Positions 1 through 9,824 of a stretch of 64,000 nucleotides of DNA are shown here, piece after piece (position 1 is the stretch's first letter; every line of letters begins with the position of its first letter). The notes beneath the pieces were generated by a model. It had not been told where the DNA came from and ran no database searches. It saw nothing but the letters and a program-made list of their open reading frames with translations. Source of the DNA: Proteles cristata cristata (Eukaryota > Chordata > Mammalia > Carnivora > Hyaenidae); contig JAESUZ010002401.1 in assembly GCA_017311185.1 (NCBI GenBank), positions 248,001 through 312,000 of the forward strand, given 5' to 3'. A program made the translations under genes and the position numbers.

Positions 1-198
1 CTTACACAAATGATGAATACTAATTTATGTAAATTGGACATTTTTTTCTCTTGGGATAACAGCAGACAGTTCCAATCTTATTGTTGTGAGTAGTGACTTT
101 TGTTTTTACTTTCTTTGACTTCTAAGATTCACTTTCTACATTATTTTTGTCTAATAGTTTTTGTTCATGTTTCCTCCTTTTGAGTTCAAGTTCTCTTT

Positions 199-1422
199 TT
201 TTTAAACTCCAAATTTTTACTTAAATTCCTATTAATTAACATACGGTATAATATTAATTTCAGGTGTAAAATTTACGTACAACACCCAGTGCTCCTCATA
301 AGTCCCCTCCTTAATACCCATCACCCATTTAGCCCATCCCTCTACCCACCTTCCCTCCAGCAACCCTCAGTTCCTTCTCTATAGTTAAGAGTGTTTTGTG
401 GTTTCTCTTCTCTCTATCTCTTCCTTTGCTTCTCACATTCCACCTATTAGTGGAATCATATGGTATCTGTCTTTCTTTCACTTATTTTGCTTATCGTAAT
501 ACACTCTAGCTCCATCCACATCATTGCAACATGCAAAAAAACACAACCACTTTGTTACACCATATACAAAAATAAATTAAAAGTGGATGAAAGACTTAAT
601 GTGAGACAGGAAGCCATCAAAATCCTAAGGAAGAACACAGGCAGTAACCTCTTTGACCTTGCCCATAGCAACTTCTTGCTAGATATGTCTCCTGAGGCAA
701 GAAAACAAAAGCAAAAAGTAAACTATTGGAATGTCACTAAAATAAAGAGCTTCTGCACAGCAAAGGAAACAATCAATGGAACTAAAAGGCAACCTATGGA
801 ATGGAAGAAGATATTTGCAAATAATATATCTGATAAAGGATTAGTATCCAAAATCTCTAAAGAACTTATCACACTGAACACCAAAAAAAAATCAAATAAT
901 CCAGTTAATCATGAGTGGAAAATATCAATAGACATTTTTCCAAAGAAGACATACACATGACTAGCAGATACATGAAAAGATGTTCAACATCACTCACCAT
1001 CAAGGAAATAAAAATCAACTACAATGAAATGTCACCTCACACCTGTCAGAATGGCTAAAATTCACACAGGAAAAAGAAAAAGATTTTGGTGAAGATGCAG
1101 AGAAAGGGGAATCCTCTTACACTGTTGGTGGAAATTCAAACTGCTGCAGCCACTCTAGAAAATAGTATGGAGATTCCTCAAAAAGTTAAAAATAAAACTG
1201 CCTTAAGATCCAGCAACTGCACTACTAGGTATTTACCCAAAGGATACAGAAATACTGATTCAAAAGGAATACATGTGCCATGATGTTTATAGCAGCATTA
1301 TCAACAATAGCCAAATTATGGAAAGAGCCCAAATGTCCACTGACTTATGAATGGATAAAGAACATGTGGTACATATATATACAGTGGAAAATTACTCAGC
1401 CATAAAAAACTAATGAAATCAT
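199..1422 (-). mobile_element. L1 LINE, 5'-truncated with 5' inversion (twin-primed)
   Basis: Positions about 199-529 read as the reverse complement of a carnivore L1 3' end (end of ORF2 and 3' UTR). Positions about 530-1422 read forward as the ORF2 C-terminal region. The two pieces meet head to head, and in an intact L1 they would be adjacent: the forward piece stops at GAAATC near 1420, and the inverted piece resumes at the following TTGCAA motif. This is the signature of twin priming during target-primed reverse transcription. A GTTCTCTTT match at 190-198 and 1423-1431, with further similarity around it, is the probable target-site duplication. Confidence 0.85.
530..1422 (+). pseudogene. 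L1 ORF2 C-terminal fragment (inverted segment)
   Basis: Translation gives recognisable L1 ORF2 C-terminal segments in more than one frame, such as KVDERLNVRQEAIKIL and AKETINGTKRQPMEWKK, followed by the KNKTALRSSNC region. The 166-codon frame at 460-960 is chimeric: it starts in the inverted 3' UTR and runs across the junction into ORF2 sequence. A second frame at 1086-1283 continues the ORF2 similarity after a frameshift. The reverse transcriptase core is missing, so the copy cannot be functional. Confidence 0.8.
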
Positions 1423-1704
1423 GTTCTCTTTCTTAAACATAATTCTTTTTGAAAATTGTTCCTTTCAGATATTCTAGTTCAACTTTTCTTAATTTAGCAT
1501 TCAATTTTGTGCACTAGGGTCTGGGATAGTGCCTTAAACATAACAGATACTCCAACTATTTGTTCACTAACTGTAGCATAGTATCTGTAGACAGCTCAGC
1601 TTTTCAACATTCTTACATCTGGTGCATGTTAGTTTTCATTACTACTAACACAGTTTTACCATCGTGGAACTACATAAATTATCACTTCTATTTGGGTAAT
1701 TTCT

Positions 1705-1923
1705 TTATTTTTTAATTTTTTTAACGTTTATTTATTTTGGAGGGGGGAGACAGAGGATGAGCGGGGGAGAGGCAGAGAGAGAGGGAGACACATAATCCAA
1801 AGCAGGCTCCAGGCTCCAAGCTGTCAGCACAGAGCCTGACATGGGGTGCCAACCCACAAACTGTGAGATCATAACCCGAGCCAAAGTCGAATGCTTAACT
1901 GACTGAGCCACCCAGGCATCCCT
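1705..1923 (-). mobile_element. Feliform tRNA-Lys SINE
   Basis: Reverse-oriented full-length SINE with a T-rich tail at the left and a CACCCAGGCATCCC head at the right. Near-identical flanks at 1694-1704 and 1924-1934 (GG-TAATTTCT) are the target duplication. Confidence 0.93.
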
Positions 1924-2171
1924 GGTTAATTTCTATTTGGACAACATTTCAAATTGAAATATGCCTTCCGATCTATATTGTTGATGGATTATTACTATCA
2001 TGATGCTCAAAAAAGTTAGGAAGAAGCTCACTTACAGAAAATAAGTAGGCAATTTTTATAAAAGAGACTTTTAAAGAACCTAAAGACAACGGTATTACAT
2101 TAAATACTAAATGCACAAAAAATTTTGGACCCAGTAACACTCCTATTATACATAAACATACCCATAGATTA

Positions 2172-2258
2172 TATACGTATATGTATGTATATGTATCTAC
2201 ACATGTGCGTGCGCATGCACGCACACACACACGCACACACACACGCACACATATATAG
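2172..2258. repeat. Compound TA/TG/CG/CA microsatellite
   Basis: Alternating purine-pyrimidine tract that passes from TATG repeats through GTGCGTGCGCATGCACGC into CACACACG blocks. It creates the arginine- and cysteine-rich 113-codon minus-strand ORF at 1973-2314, which is therefore an artefact. Confidence 0.9.
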
Positions 2259-2314
2259 TCTAATAGATATAAAATGTCCCTAGGAACTTTCTCCTTTGAG
2301 AGGAATTTAATCAT

Positions 2315-2699
2315 GGCAGGTGTCCTGTAACAAACAGCAATTACTAAAGGAGGAAAGATGAGAGAAGATAAGAACTATTTAAGTTCACTTAAATGACATT
2401 GTTCTGAGTCCTTTAGAACCAGAATCCTGGAATGACTTTATTACATTCATTAAAAGAACACTAATTTCTTCATACAAAGAGTAACCCATTTGATCATCTG
2501 CCAAGAGGTCAGCTTTTATAAAGAAAAGCTAAAATAAAAATATTTTAAAAGAATGACAATTATGTTAGGTATTTTTCCTAAATCTTAAATAGTATAAAAT
2601 TAACACTAATTTTTTGTTACTAAAAAGTACAAAAAATAGACATATACATACTATATTGTAAATCTTTTTCAAAGTATAAAAGAAAAAAATATCCTAGAG
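2315..2699. other. Unique AT-rich sequence
   Basis: No repeat family, ORF or RNA gene recognised. Confidence 0.5.
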
Positions 2700-2868
2700 G
2701 CTATGTGGCATGGTGGGAAGAACGCAGTCTTGGCCACCAAAAGACCTCAGTTTGGATTCACCTTTGCCTCTTTACTTCTAAAGCTATTAAGAAAGAGAAT
2801 AAAATCAAATTAGAAAGGTGTGGTGCCTAACACATAGTAAGGGCTCCATAAATAATACCACTACCATT
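2700..2868 (+). mobile_element. MIR SINE fragment
   Basis: Diverged MIR: GTGGCATGGTGGGAAGAACGC at the start, a CTCAGTTTGGATTC core and the typical 3' segment CCTAACACATAGTAAGGGCTC near 2826. The following bases to about 3144 are unique. Confidence 0.65.
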
Positions 2869-3155
2869 AAGACAAGGTATATTAAATACATATTTAGCTT
2901 TGAACTCTCTCAAAATTCTACTAGAAGGTAACGAGATTCAAAATAAAGAAATAAATATAACGAAAAGAGAAGACAAGACAATAACAACAAAATTTGGGGA
3001 GCTGGGAAACAGGGATGAATCATAACTAACATTAGCAGAGTTGACAAGGCTGAACCGGAGACCTCTTCCAGGGCTCTTAGCTGTACTGTTTTAAACTAAA
3101 ATTTATCAAAGAAACCTAATTATCTATTATGTTTTTATTATATTAAAACATTCCT

Positions 3156-3377
3156 GGGGCGCCCGGGTGGCTTAGTCGGTTAAGCTTCCACTTTCGCTCG
3201 GGTCATGATCTCGCAGTTCGTGGGTTCGAGCCCCGCGTCGGGCTCTGTGCTGACTGCCAGCTCAGAGCCTGGAGCCTGTTTCAGTCTGTGACTCCCTCTC
3301 TCTCTGACCCTCCCCTGCTCACGCTGTCTCTCTCTCTCCTAGAAATAAATAAAAAACATTAAAAAAAATTTTTTTTA
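3156..3377 (+). mobile_element. Young-subfamily feliform SINE
   Basis: Nearly intact copy with the diagnostic variants of the young subfamily: GGCTTAGTCGG, TTTCGCTCGGG, GCTGACTGCCAGC, TTTCAGTCTGTGAC and CTCCTAGAAATAAAT. An exact 11-bp duplication, AAAACATTCCT, flanks it at 3145-3155 and 3378-3388. Confidence 0.96.
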
Positions 3378-3393
3378 AAAACATTCCTATCTA

Positions 3394-3492
3394 GAGGTGT
3401 CTGCCTGGCTCAGTCAGTAGAGCATGCTACTCCTGATCTCCGGGTGTGAGTTCAAGCCCCATACTCAGCATAGAGCTTACTTTAAAAATAAC
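3394..3492 (+). mobile_element. Short tRNA-type SINE
   Basis: Short class of carnivore SINE: GTGTCTGCCTGGCTCAGTCAG head, GAGTTCAAGCCCC B-box region, a tail starting directly after TAGAGCTTACTT, and no CT-rich tract. Confidence 0.8.
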
Positions 3493-3499
3493 AAAAACC

Positions 3500-3712
3500 A
3501 GGCACCTGGTTGCTCAGTCAGTTAAGCATCCAACTTCGGCTCAGATCATGATCTCACAGCTTGTGAGTTCAAGCCCCATATTATCAGGCTCTGAACTGAA
3601 GACGCACATCCTGCTTCAGATCCTCCGTCACCCCTTCTCTCTCTGCCCCTCCCTGGCTCTCCCTTTCTCTCTCTCAAAAATAAATAAACATTAAAAAAAA
3701 AAAAAAAAAAAA
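3500..3712 (+). mobile_element. Feliform SINE, older copy
   Basis: Diverged full-length copy with a 17-18 base A tail. It is the third SINE in a row (3156-3712), all on the plus strand. Confidence 0.93.
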
Positions 3713-3779
3713 CACTTGCCTACAAACTATAGACTCACTTCCCAGCTGTCAAGTTCAAAAACACTCTCTACAAGGCACT

Positions 3780-4678
3780 AGTGATGAAAGTGGAAACTGG
3801 TAAAATCCATTTGGAGAACAATTTAGTAATATCTAGTAAAGTGTAAAGTATGCATATCTTATCACCTAGCAATTCCATTCTTACAAATATATTCTAAAAA
3901 CTCCTGTACAAAAAGAAACAAGTACAAAAATGTTCATAGCAACACTGTTTATAGTACTAAAACATGGAAATCACTGAAATGTTCATTGACAGGAAAAGAA
4001 ATAAATGAATCACAATATAGCCACACAATGAACAGCAGTGAAAATGAGTGAACTAGTATCACATGTCTCAACCTGAATGAATCTCATAAACAACTCAGCT
4101 AAATAGAGCTGCAAAAAAATATATATAGCATAATAGCATACGTATAAAGTTTAAGACCATACAAAACGATACTATAAATTTCCTAGAGATACATAAATAC
4201 GTAGTTTGAGTTTTGTTTTTTTGTTTTTTTTTAAGGGAATGATAGGGGCGCCTGGGTGGCTGAGTTGGATGGGCATCTGACTTTGGCTCAGGTCATGATC
4301 TTGCGGTTTGTGAGTTCAAGCCCCATGTCAGGCTCTGTGCTGACAGCTCAAAGCCTAGAGCCTGCTTCAGATTCTGTGTCTCCCCCTCTCTCTGCCCTTC
4401 CCATGCTCATACTCTGTCTCTCAATGATAAGTAAATGCTTTTTAAAATGTTTTTTAATAAATAAATAAATAAAGGGAATGATAAATAGCCAATTTAAAGA
4501 GCGGAGTTACTACTGAGGCTCAAGAGAAAGAAATGAAATCAAGGAGCAGTATACAAGGGCTAATATATTTAATTTCTTATACTAGGAATTTGTGAATATG
4601 AGTCTAATGCATTAAATTTTACAACTTTTTGCATATCTTTTTATATCTTAAATATTTTATAATAAAAATTTAAATCTC
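3780..4678 (+). mobile_element. Old L1 3' end, split by a SINE
   Basis: Diverged L1M-type 3' region. Recognisable parts are AATTCCATTCTTA near 3870, GTTCATAGCAACACTGTTTATA near 3930, and a 3' terminus with TTTTATATCTTAAATATTTTATAATAAAA near 4640. It is interrupted at 4245-4471. Confidence 0.65.
4245..4471 (+). mobile_element. Feliform SINE inside old L1
   Basis: Full-length copy with an exact 12-bp duplication, AAGGGAATGATA, at 4233-4244 and 4472-4483. Confidence 0.95.
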
Positions 4679-4799
4679 ATAAAAATTCTGAGACTCTCTA
4701 GCTTTGTATCACCAAATGCTGAAAGTACAAAAGCAAATAAAAGCAATGGTGATTTCATCATCATGCCCCTTATCTAAACACATGTGAAGAATTAATGCC

Positions 4800-4967
4800 A
4801 CAATGGCAATGCAATAATGCATTCTCTCTCAAATCCAACCCCGAGCAGTTCTTCATTCCACCATCACTGCTCAGGTTATACTTCACATCCCTCAGCTTCA
4901 ACTGCTCACCTCATTTCATTCTCTGCCCACCTCCTGTCTGGATTCCATATTGTCCCTACGGCCTGCG
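4800..4967 (+). mobile_element. Probable L2 fragment
   Basis: Pyrimidine-rich text of L2 character (CAACTGCTCACCTCATTTCA, GCCCACCTCCTGTCTGG). Diverged and short, so low confidence. Confidence 0.35.
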
Positions 4968-4979
4968 TTAAAAAATCAC

Positions 4980-5827
4980 GTTAACATATGTATACCAATA
5001 GATACATGGAAAGATGCTCAGCATCAGTCACCATCAGGGAAATGTAACTCAAAACCACACCTGTCAGAATGGTTAAAATCAAAATCACACAAAACAACAA
5101 GTGTTGGCGAGAATACAGAGAAAAAGGAACTCTCATGCAGCATTGGTGGGAATTCAAACTGGTGCAGCCACTGTGGGAAACAGTATCGAGGTTCCTCAAA
5201 AAATTAAAAATATAATTAGCATATGATCCAGTAATTCCACTACTGGGTTTTTACCTAACTCAAAAAGATATATGCATCCCTATGCTTATTACAGCATTTT
5301 TCACAATAGCAAAATTACGGAAGCAACTCAAGTGTCCATCAATAGATGAATGGATAAAGAAGATGTGGTATATACATACAATGGAATATCACTCAGCCAT
5401 AGAAAAAAATAAAATCTTGCCATTTGCAACAATAATGGATGGATCTAGAGGGTATAATGCTAAGTAAAATCAGAGAAGGACAAATATGATTTCACTCATA
5501 TGTGGAATTTAAGAAACAAAATAAACAAAGAAAAAAAGAGACAAAATGAGAAACAGACTCTTAACTTTAGAGAACAAACTGATGGTTAACAGAGAGGAGA
5601 TGGGTCGGGGGATGGGTGTAAAAGCTGAAGAGGATTAAGAATACACTTATCATGGGGCGCCTGGGTGGCTTAGTCGGTTAAGCGTCTGACTTTCGCTTAG
5701 GTCATGATCTCACAGTTCGTGGGTTCGAGCCCCGCGTCGGGCTCTGTGCTGACCGCCAGCTCAGAGCCTGGAGCCTCTTTCAGAGTCTGTGACTCCCTCT
5801 CTCTCTGACCCTCCCCTGCTCATGCTG

Positions 5828-5872
<45 letters not shown>

Positions 5873-6046
5873 GAAATAAATAAAAAACATTAAAAAAAAA
5901 AAAAGAATACACTTATCATGATGAGCACAAAGTAATGTATAGAATTGTTGGATCAGCACATGGTACACCTGAATCTATGATAACACCGTATTCCGCCATA
6001 CTGGAATTAATTTTTAAAATAATATTAATAAAGAGAGAGAAAGTCC
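4980..6046 (+). mobile_element. 5'-truncated L1 3' end
   Basis: Begins within the ORF2 C-terminal region, runs through the 3' UTR and ends in AATAAAGAGAGAG. The probable duplication is TTAAAAA(A)TCAC at 4968-4979 and about 6047-6058. The ORF2 part is broken. The fragment at 5282-5467 encodes the familiar [19 protein letters not shown] segment. Interrupted by a younger SINE at 5654-5902. Confidence 0.9.
5654..5902 (+). mobile_element. Young-subfamily SINE inside L1
   Basis: Carries the young-subfamily variants and an expanded CT repeat at about 5829-5870. An exact 17-bp duplication flanks it at 5637-5653 and 5903-5919, so it inserted after the surrounding L1. Confidence 0.97.
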
Positions 6047-6058
6047 TTTAAAAATCAC

Positions 6059-6429
6059 TTCACAATAAAGCATGAATAGAACTTACATAGTAGGTCAAAA
6101 TTCTTGTCAATGTTCTAGTTCTTGACATTGGTGATGGGTGCTAGGTATTTCTTACATTATTAGTACATTTTAAAAAAACTACCAATAAAATGACCAATTA
6201 TCCAGTTTGTCATGAAGCAAAGATAATAATCAATCTAATTCTATATACTTGAGATTGATTTCAAAAAATAATAATAGTGTCAACCCAGCTCTCCAGGCTA
6301 ATCTACCTTCCCTCATGGATCCTACATGCTAGTGGATAAAGTCAACCAACATGTAAAAAATACATAACATATACAGCATGTTAGGCAGTGAAATGTATTT
6401 ATTTTATTTACTGATGAGTTAGTTACTTC
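6059..6429. other. Unique sequence
   Basis: No coding or repeat signal recognised. Confidence 0.45.
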
Positions 6430-6545
6430 TTCTATAACATAAGCTCTAAGAAGGCAAGAATCTTTTCATTATTGTACCCCTAGTACACAGAATACCACCT
6501 GACACATAGTAGGTAATCAATAAGTACTTGTTGAAGGAATGATCA
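6430..6545 (+). mobile_element. L2 3' end fragment
   Basis: Matches the remembered L2 3' end: GTACCCCTAGTACACAGAAT, then CTGACACATAGTAGGTAATC and TTGTTGAAGGAATGA. Confidence 0.7.
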
Positions 6546-7205
6546 ATACATGGCAAAATAAATGTTCAGCTAGTATTAACTGCTGCTGTCACTGTTACTG
6601 TACCTGTAGTATGGCCTTCCCTACTACAAATTCAATAATAATGGGAAATGAATTTTGGAAAGGCAAAACATCTTGCCTTCAACAATGTTGCAATCTGAAT
6701 GAAAACTAGACTTCCACCAAGTGATTCTTATGACTTGAACTACTCAGGTTCTTAAGTTATTCTAAATTAGAGTATGTAATGTCACTAATCCACATTATCT
6801 CAGAATACCTTAAAAATATTTTTTTTTATTTTGAAAAAAGCTTTTGTTATAATGTAAAAGAAAAAATTTAGACCAACTAACATGAAGCAATTTGCCTGAA
6901 ATCAGACCTATTACAGACAGGTTTAGAATTCTTGGACTTACTATATCATTTCAGACCTGGCGCTACCATCTACCATAATTATGGTGCTCAGTTTATACTC
7001 TTGAATTTCTTTTCATCTACTGTCTAACTTTGCCACCAAGATAGTTAAACAGCAATACATCTATCATTTTTGACCAAACTATAAATATCAAGACAAGACT
7101 TCTAGCAGCACACAAGAGACAGAGCAATAGAAGTTAGAAGTTACCATGCACAAGTAAAACAAAGGCTTCTTTTTGCTTGTCCCAAAACATATCAGAAGAC
7201 ACTCT
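6546..7205. other. Unique AT-rich sequence
   Basis: No ORF above background and no repeat recognised. Confidence 0.45.
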
Positions 7206-7220
7206 AAAATGATGGCAGAC

Positions 7221-7484
7221 GGGGCGCCTGGGTGGCTTAGTCGGTTGAGCGTCCAACTTTCGCTTAGGTCATGATCTCGCGGTACGTGGGTTCGGGCCCC
7301 GCGTCGGGCTCTGTGCTGACTGCCAGCTCAGAGCCTGGAGCCTGTTTCAGTCTGTGACTCCCTCTCTCTCTGACCCTCCCCTGCTCACGGTGTCACTGTC
7401 TCTCTCTCTCTCTCTCTCTCTCTCCTAAAAATAAATAAAAACATTTAAAAAAAAGTTAAAAAAAATAAATAAATAAAATAAAAT
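7221..7484 (+). mobile_element. Young-subfamily feliform SINE
   Basis: Carries CTTAGTCGGTTGAGC, TTTCGCTTAGG and GACTGCCAGC. The A tail is expanded into AAAT and AAAAT units (to 7484). Duplication AAAATGATGGCAGA at 7206-7219 and 7485-7498. Confidence 0.96.
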
Positions 7485-7498
7485 AAAATGATGGCAGA

Positions 7499-8094
7499 AA
7501 AAAAGCAATCTGCAAAAACCAATGGCAGTTGAAAAACAAGAAGAGTCACATTTTTAAGAGTATAAACACTACATTTTTTTGTGGACTATATAATTTTTCA
7601 GTTTAAAAAACTATCAATTGATTATTTTAGTCAATATTTTGATGTACAAGGAACACTACTAAATGAGGTAAGGAATTGAAAAAAATGTAGGGCAGTGAGC
7701 TCAATAACTCAGTTGGATATCAGATCAAAGGCATTCCAGTTTACTTGAACTGTGCTGCAACACTAGACAAAGGCTTTCAAATAAATATGCTGTCCAAGCA
7801 ATCTTGAGTAAGCCACTAATTTCATACAAAACATGTCCTATTCTCATTAAGGTTATACTGGTCTCAACTTCATCAACAACCTTTCTTAAGCTGCAGTTTT
7901 GTCTTTGTTCCATAACCTTTCTTTTGTGTTCAGTATCTTAAAGATTTCCAAACTTCTTGACAAATCCAGTGTGCTGAGTTCAGTTTGATATCTTTGCAGT
8001 ATCTGGCAATTTTAAGCCTTTTCTTCAAACTCCTTCCTCCTTGAGCTTCCCTGACTTAGATGTTTCCAGTTTTCTCATACTATGATTCTACCTC
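7499..8094. other. Unique sequence
   Basis: No gene or repeat recognised. The 62-codon minus-strand ORF at 7725-7913 has no recognisable similarity. Confidence 0.4.
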
Positions 8095-8297
8095 TCTTTA
8101 AATTATGCTTTTTCCTCCATCTGCTAACTATCCCTTGATGAACAGATTGCATTCCACAGTTTTAGCCAAGAGCTCCACGTAATTGATTCTCACATCCTTA
8201 GTTTCAGTCTCTGTCCTCACTATCCATTCAGTCCAAAGCCAATAACAGATACTCGTCTGGACAATTATCTCCTCAATCTAAATATGTCCAAAACTGG

Positions 8298-8512
8298 GGG
8301 CACCCAGATGGCTTAGTCGGTTAAGTGTCCAACTCTTGATTTCAGCTCAGGTAATGATCTCATGGTTTGTGAGATCCACACCGTGTCGGGCTCTGTGCTG
8401 ACAGCACAGAACCTGCTTGGGATTCTCTCTCTCCTTCTCTCTGCCCCTCCCCTGCTCTCTCTCAAAAATAAATAATTCTTAATCATAAAAAATTTATGAA
8501 ATAATAAATACA
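8298..8512 (+). mobile_element. Feliform SINE
   Basis: Copy of the CTCTTGATTTCAGCTCAGG variant. Duplication TCCAAAACTG at 8288-8297 and 8513-8522, a sequence that belongs to the host L2. Confidence 0.94.
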
Positions 8513-8863
8513 TCCAAAACTGAATGCACCCTCTTCCAAACCACTCTCCCCCCCCCCAATCAAATCAGCTCCCATTCTCGCTTTCTCTGTCTTCATCTAT
8601 GACGCCAAAGCTCTCTGAGATACAGAACTTTATCACCTTTGCCTCTCTGTCTCCTTCAGGCCACTATTCTGAAATCTTTACTTATGGAGAAAAAAATCAG
8701 GAAATGATCTACAAAACTGGAAGAAAAAAACGTGCCACCATAAAAGCAATGCAATTAAAGAAACAATAGCTTGAATTAAAATATTAGGATTTGTCAAATA
8801 TCACTACAGTTTGAGGACAGTTATTTATAAGTACGTGCTATCTAAAAATCCAGATGTATGGCT

Positions 8864-8996
8864 ATCATATGCATCCAACTACTGTCACTTATCATTTTTT
8901 TAATATTAACTTATTTTTGAGAGAAAAATAATCATATGCATCCAACTACTTCATCTTAGCATTTTTTTTAATATTAACTTATTTTTGAGAGAGAAA
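8864..8996. repeat. 67-bp imperfect tandem duplication
   Basis: Two copies start with ATCATATGCATCCAACTACT at 8864 and 8931. Each runs into a T tract and AATATTAACTTATTTTTGAG. The unit spans flanking DNA plus the tail end of the reverse SINE, so the duplication happened after that SINE had inserted. Confidence 0.85.
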
Positions 8997-9116
8997 GAAA
9001 AACAGGACATGAGCTGAGGAGAAGCAGACAGAAAAGGAGACACAGAATCCGAAGCAGGCTCCAGGCTCTGAACTATTAGGACAGAGCCTGATGCAAGGCT
9101 CCAACCCAGGTGCCCC
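8961..9116 (-). mobile_element. Feliform SINE with internal deletion
   Basis: Reverse SINE with tail, CT tract (as GA) and middle, but about 50 bp of the tRNA-like head is missing between CCAACCC and AGGTGCCCC near 9104. Confidence 0.85.
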
Positions 9117-9677
9117 AGAATTTCCTGTCTTCATAGCCATCCCCCAACTCTTGTGTACCCACCAACAACATTGCTCTAGTTCAGGCTTTCCGCACCTCAC
9201 ATCTTAGCAAATCTTGCCCCTTTTCCCATCCACTTTGCCCATCAACCTTTGACATCAATTGGTGTCTCAAAATTTTTTTATACCATTTACTTACCCAAAG
9301 ACCTTCAGGGACTCTTCAAACTCCTTAGTCTGGCATATAATCTTATATTCCAGTCCTTGCTTTGTGACTGGGAGATCTTCTACTTCACATGTATCCTCAC
9401 AGCTCACAGACTCAAAGTACCCAAGCACATGTGAGATCAAGAAATAATTCGTAGATCCAACTCACATCTACCACTTCCTTTTTCTTCTCTTTCTCTCCTC
9501 CTAGTTTTCTCTTCATAACTTTTCTTCTTTTCTGCCACTTTCTTACAGTTAATTTCTTTTCACCTTCTTCTCTATGCCAATGGCACCAACAGGAATTTCT
9601 AATCCACAGTAACTCTAAGAACTAAAAAGACTGACCATTGTTCTAGTTAGTAGTTACAGTAAGAAAGACTCAGATAT

Positions 9678-9807
9678 GGGGCATCTTGCTAGCTCCATTG
9701 GAAAAGCATGTGACTCTTGAAAACAGGGCCATGAATTCACGCCCCATGCTGGGGGTAGAGATTACTTAAATAAATAATTAAAAGATTGAAGGAAAAAAAA
9801 AAAAGGA
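9678..9807 (+). mobile_element. Short tRNA-type SINE
   Basis: GGGGCATCTTGCTAGCTCC head and GGTAGAGATTACTT end, followed by an A tail. Duplication AAGAAAGACTCAGA(T/C)AT, 17 bp with one mismatch, at 9661-9677 and 9808-9824. Confidence 0.88.
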
Positions 9808-9824
9808 AAGAAAGACTCAGACAT

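Larger units (their letters stand above)
8095..9600 (+). mobile_element. Decayed L2 LINE, interrupted by SINEs
   Basis: Patches match L2: ATGTCCAAAACTG with CTCCTCAATC before it near 8270, CCTTTGCCTCTCTGTCTCC near 8640, and CTTCAAACTCCTTAGTCTGGC near 9313. SINEs at 8298-8512 and 8961-9116, plus a tandem duplication, break it up. Boundaries are approximate. Confidence 0.55.

Noticed and set aside
2036..2079. 44-nt minus-strand exon-like segment with TTGTCTTTAG acceptor and GTAAGTGAG donor
   Set aside because: Very AT-rich, two frames open only by composition, and next to a microsatellite.
1973..2314. 113-codon reverse ORF rich in R, C and V
   Set aside because: Created by translating the TG/CG microsatellite.
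4908..4960. Minus-strand exon-like segment reading AVGTIWNPDRRWAENEM with a good GTGAGC donor
   Set aside because: The segment lies in probable L2 text and abuts the L1 start at 4980, so the apparent acceptor is made by an insertion boundary.
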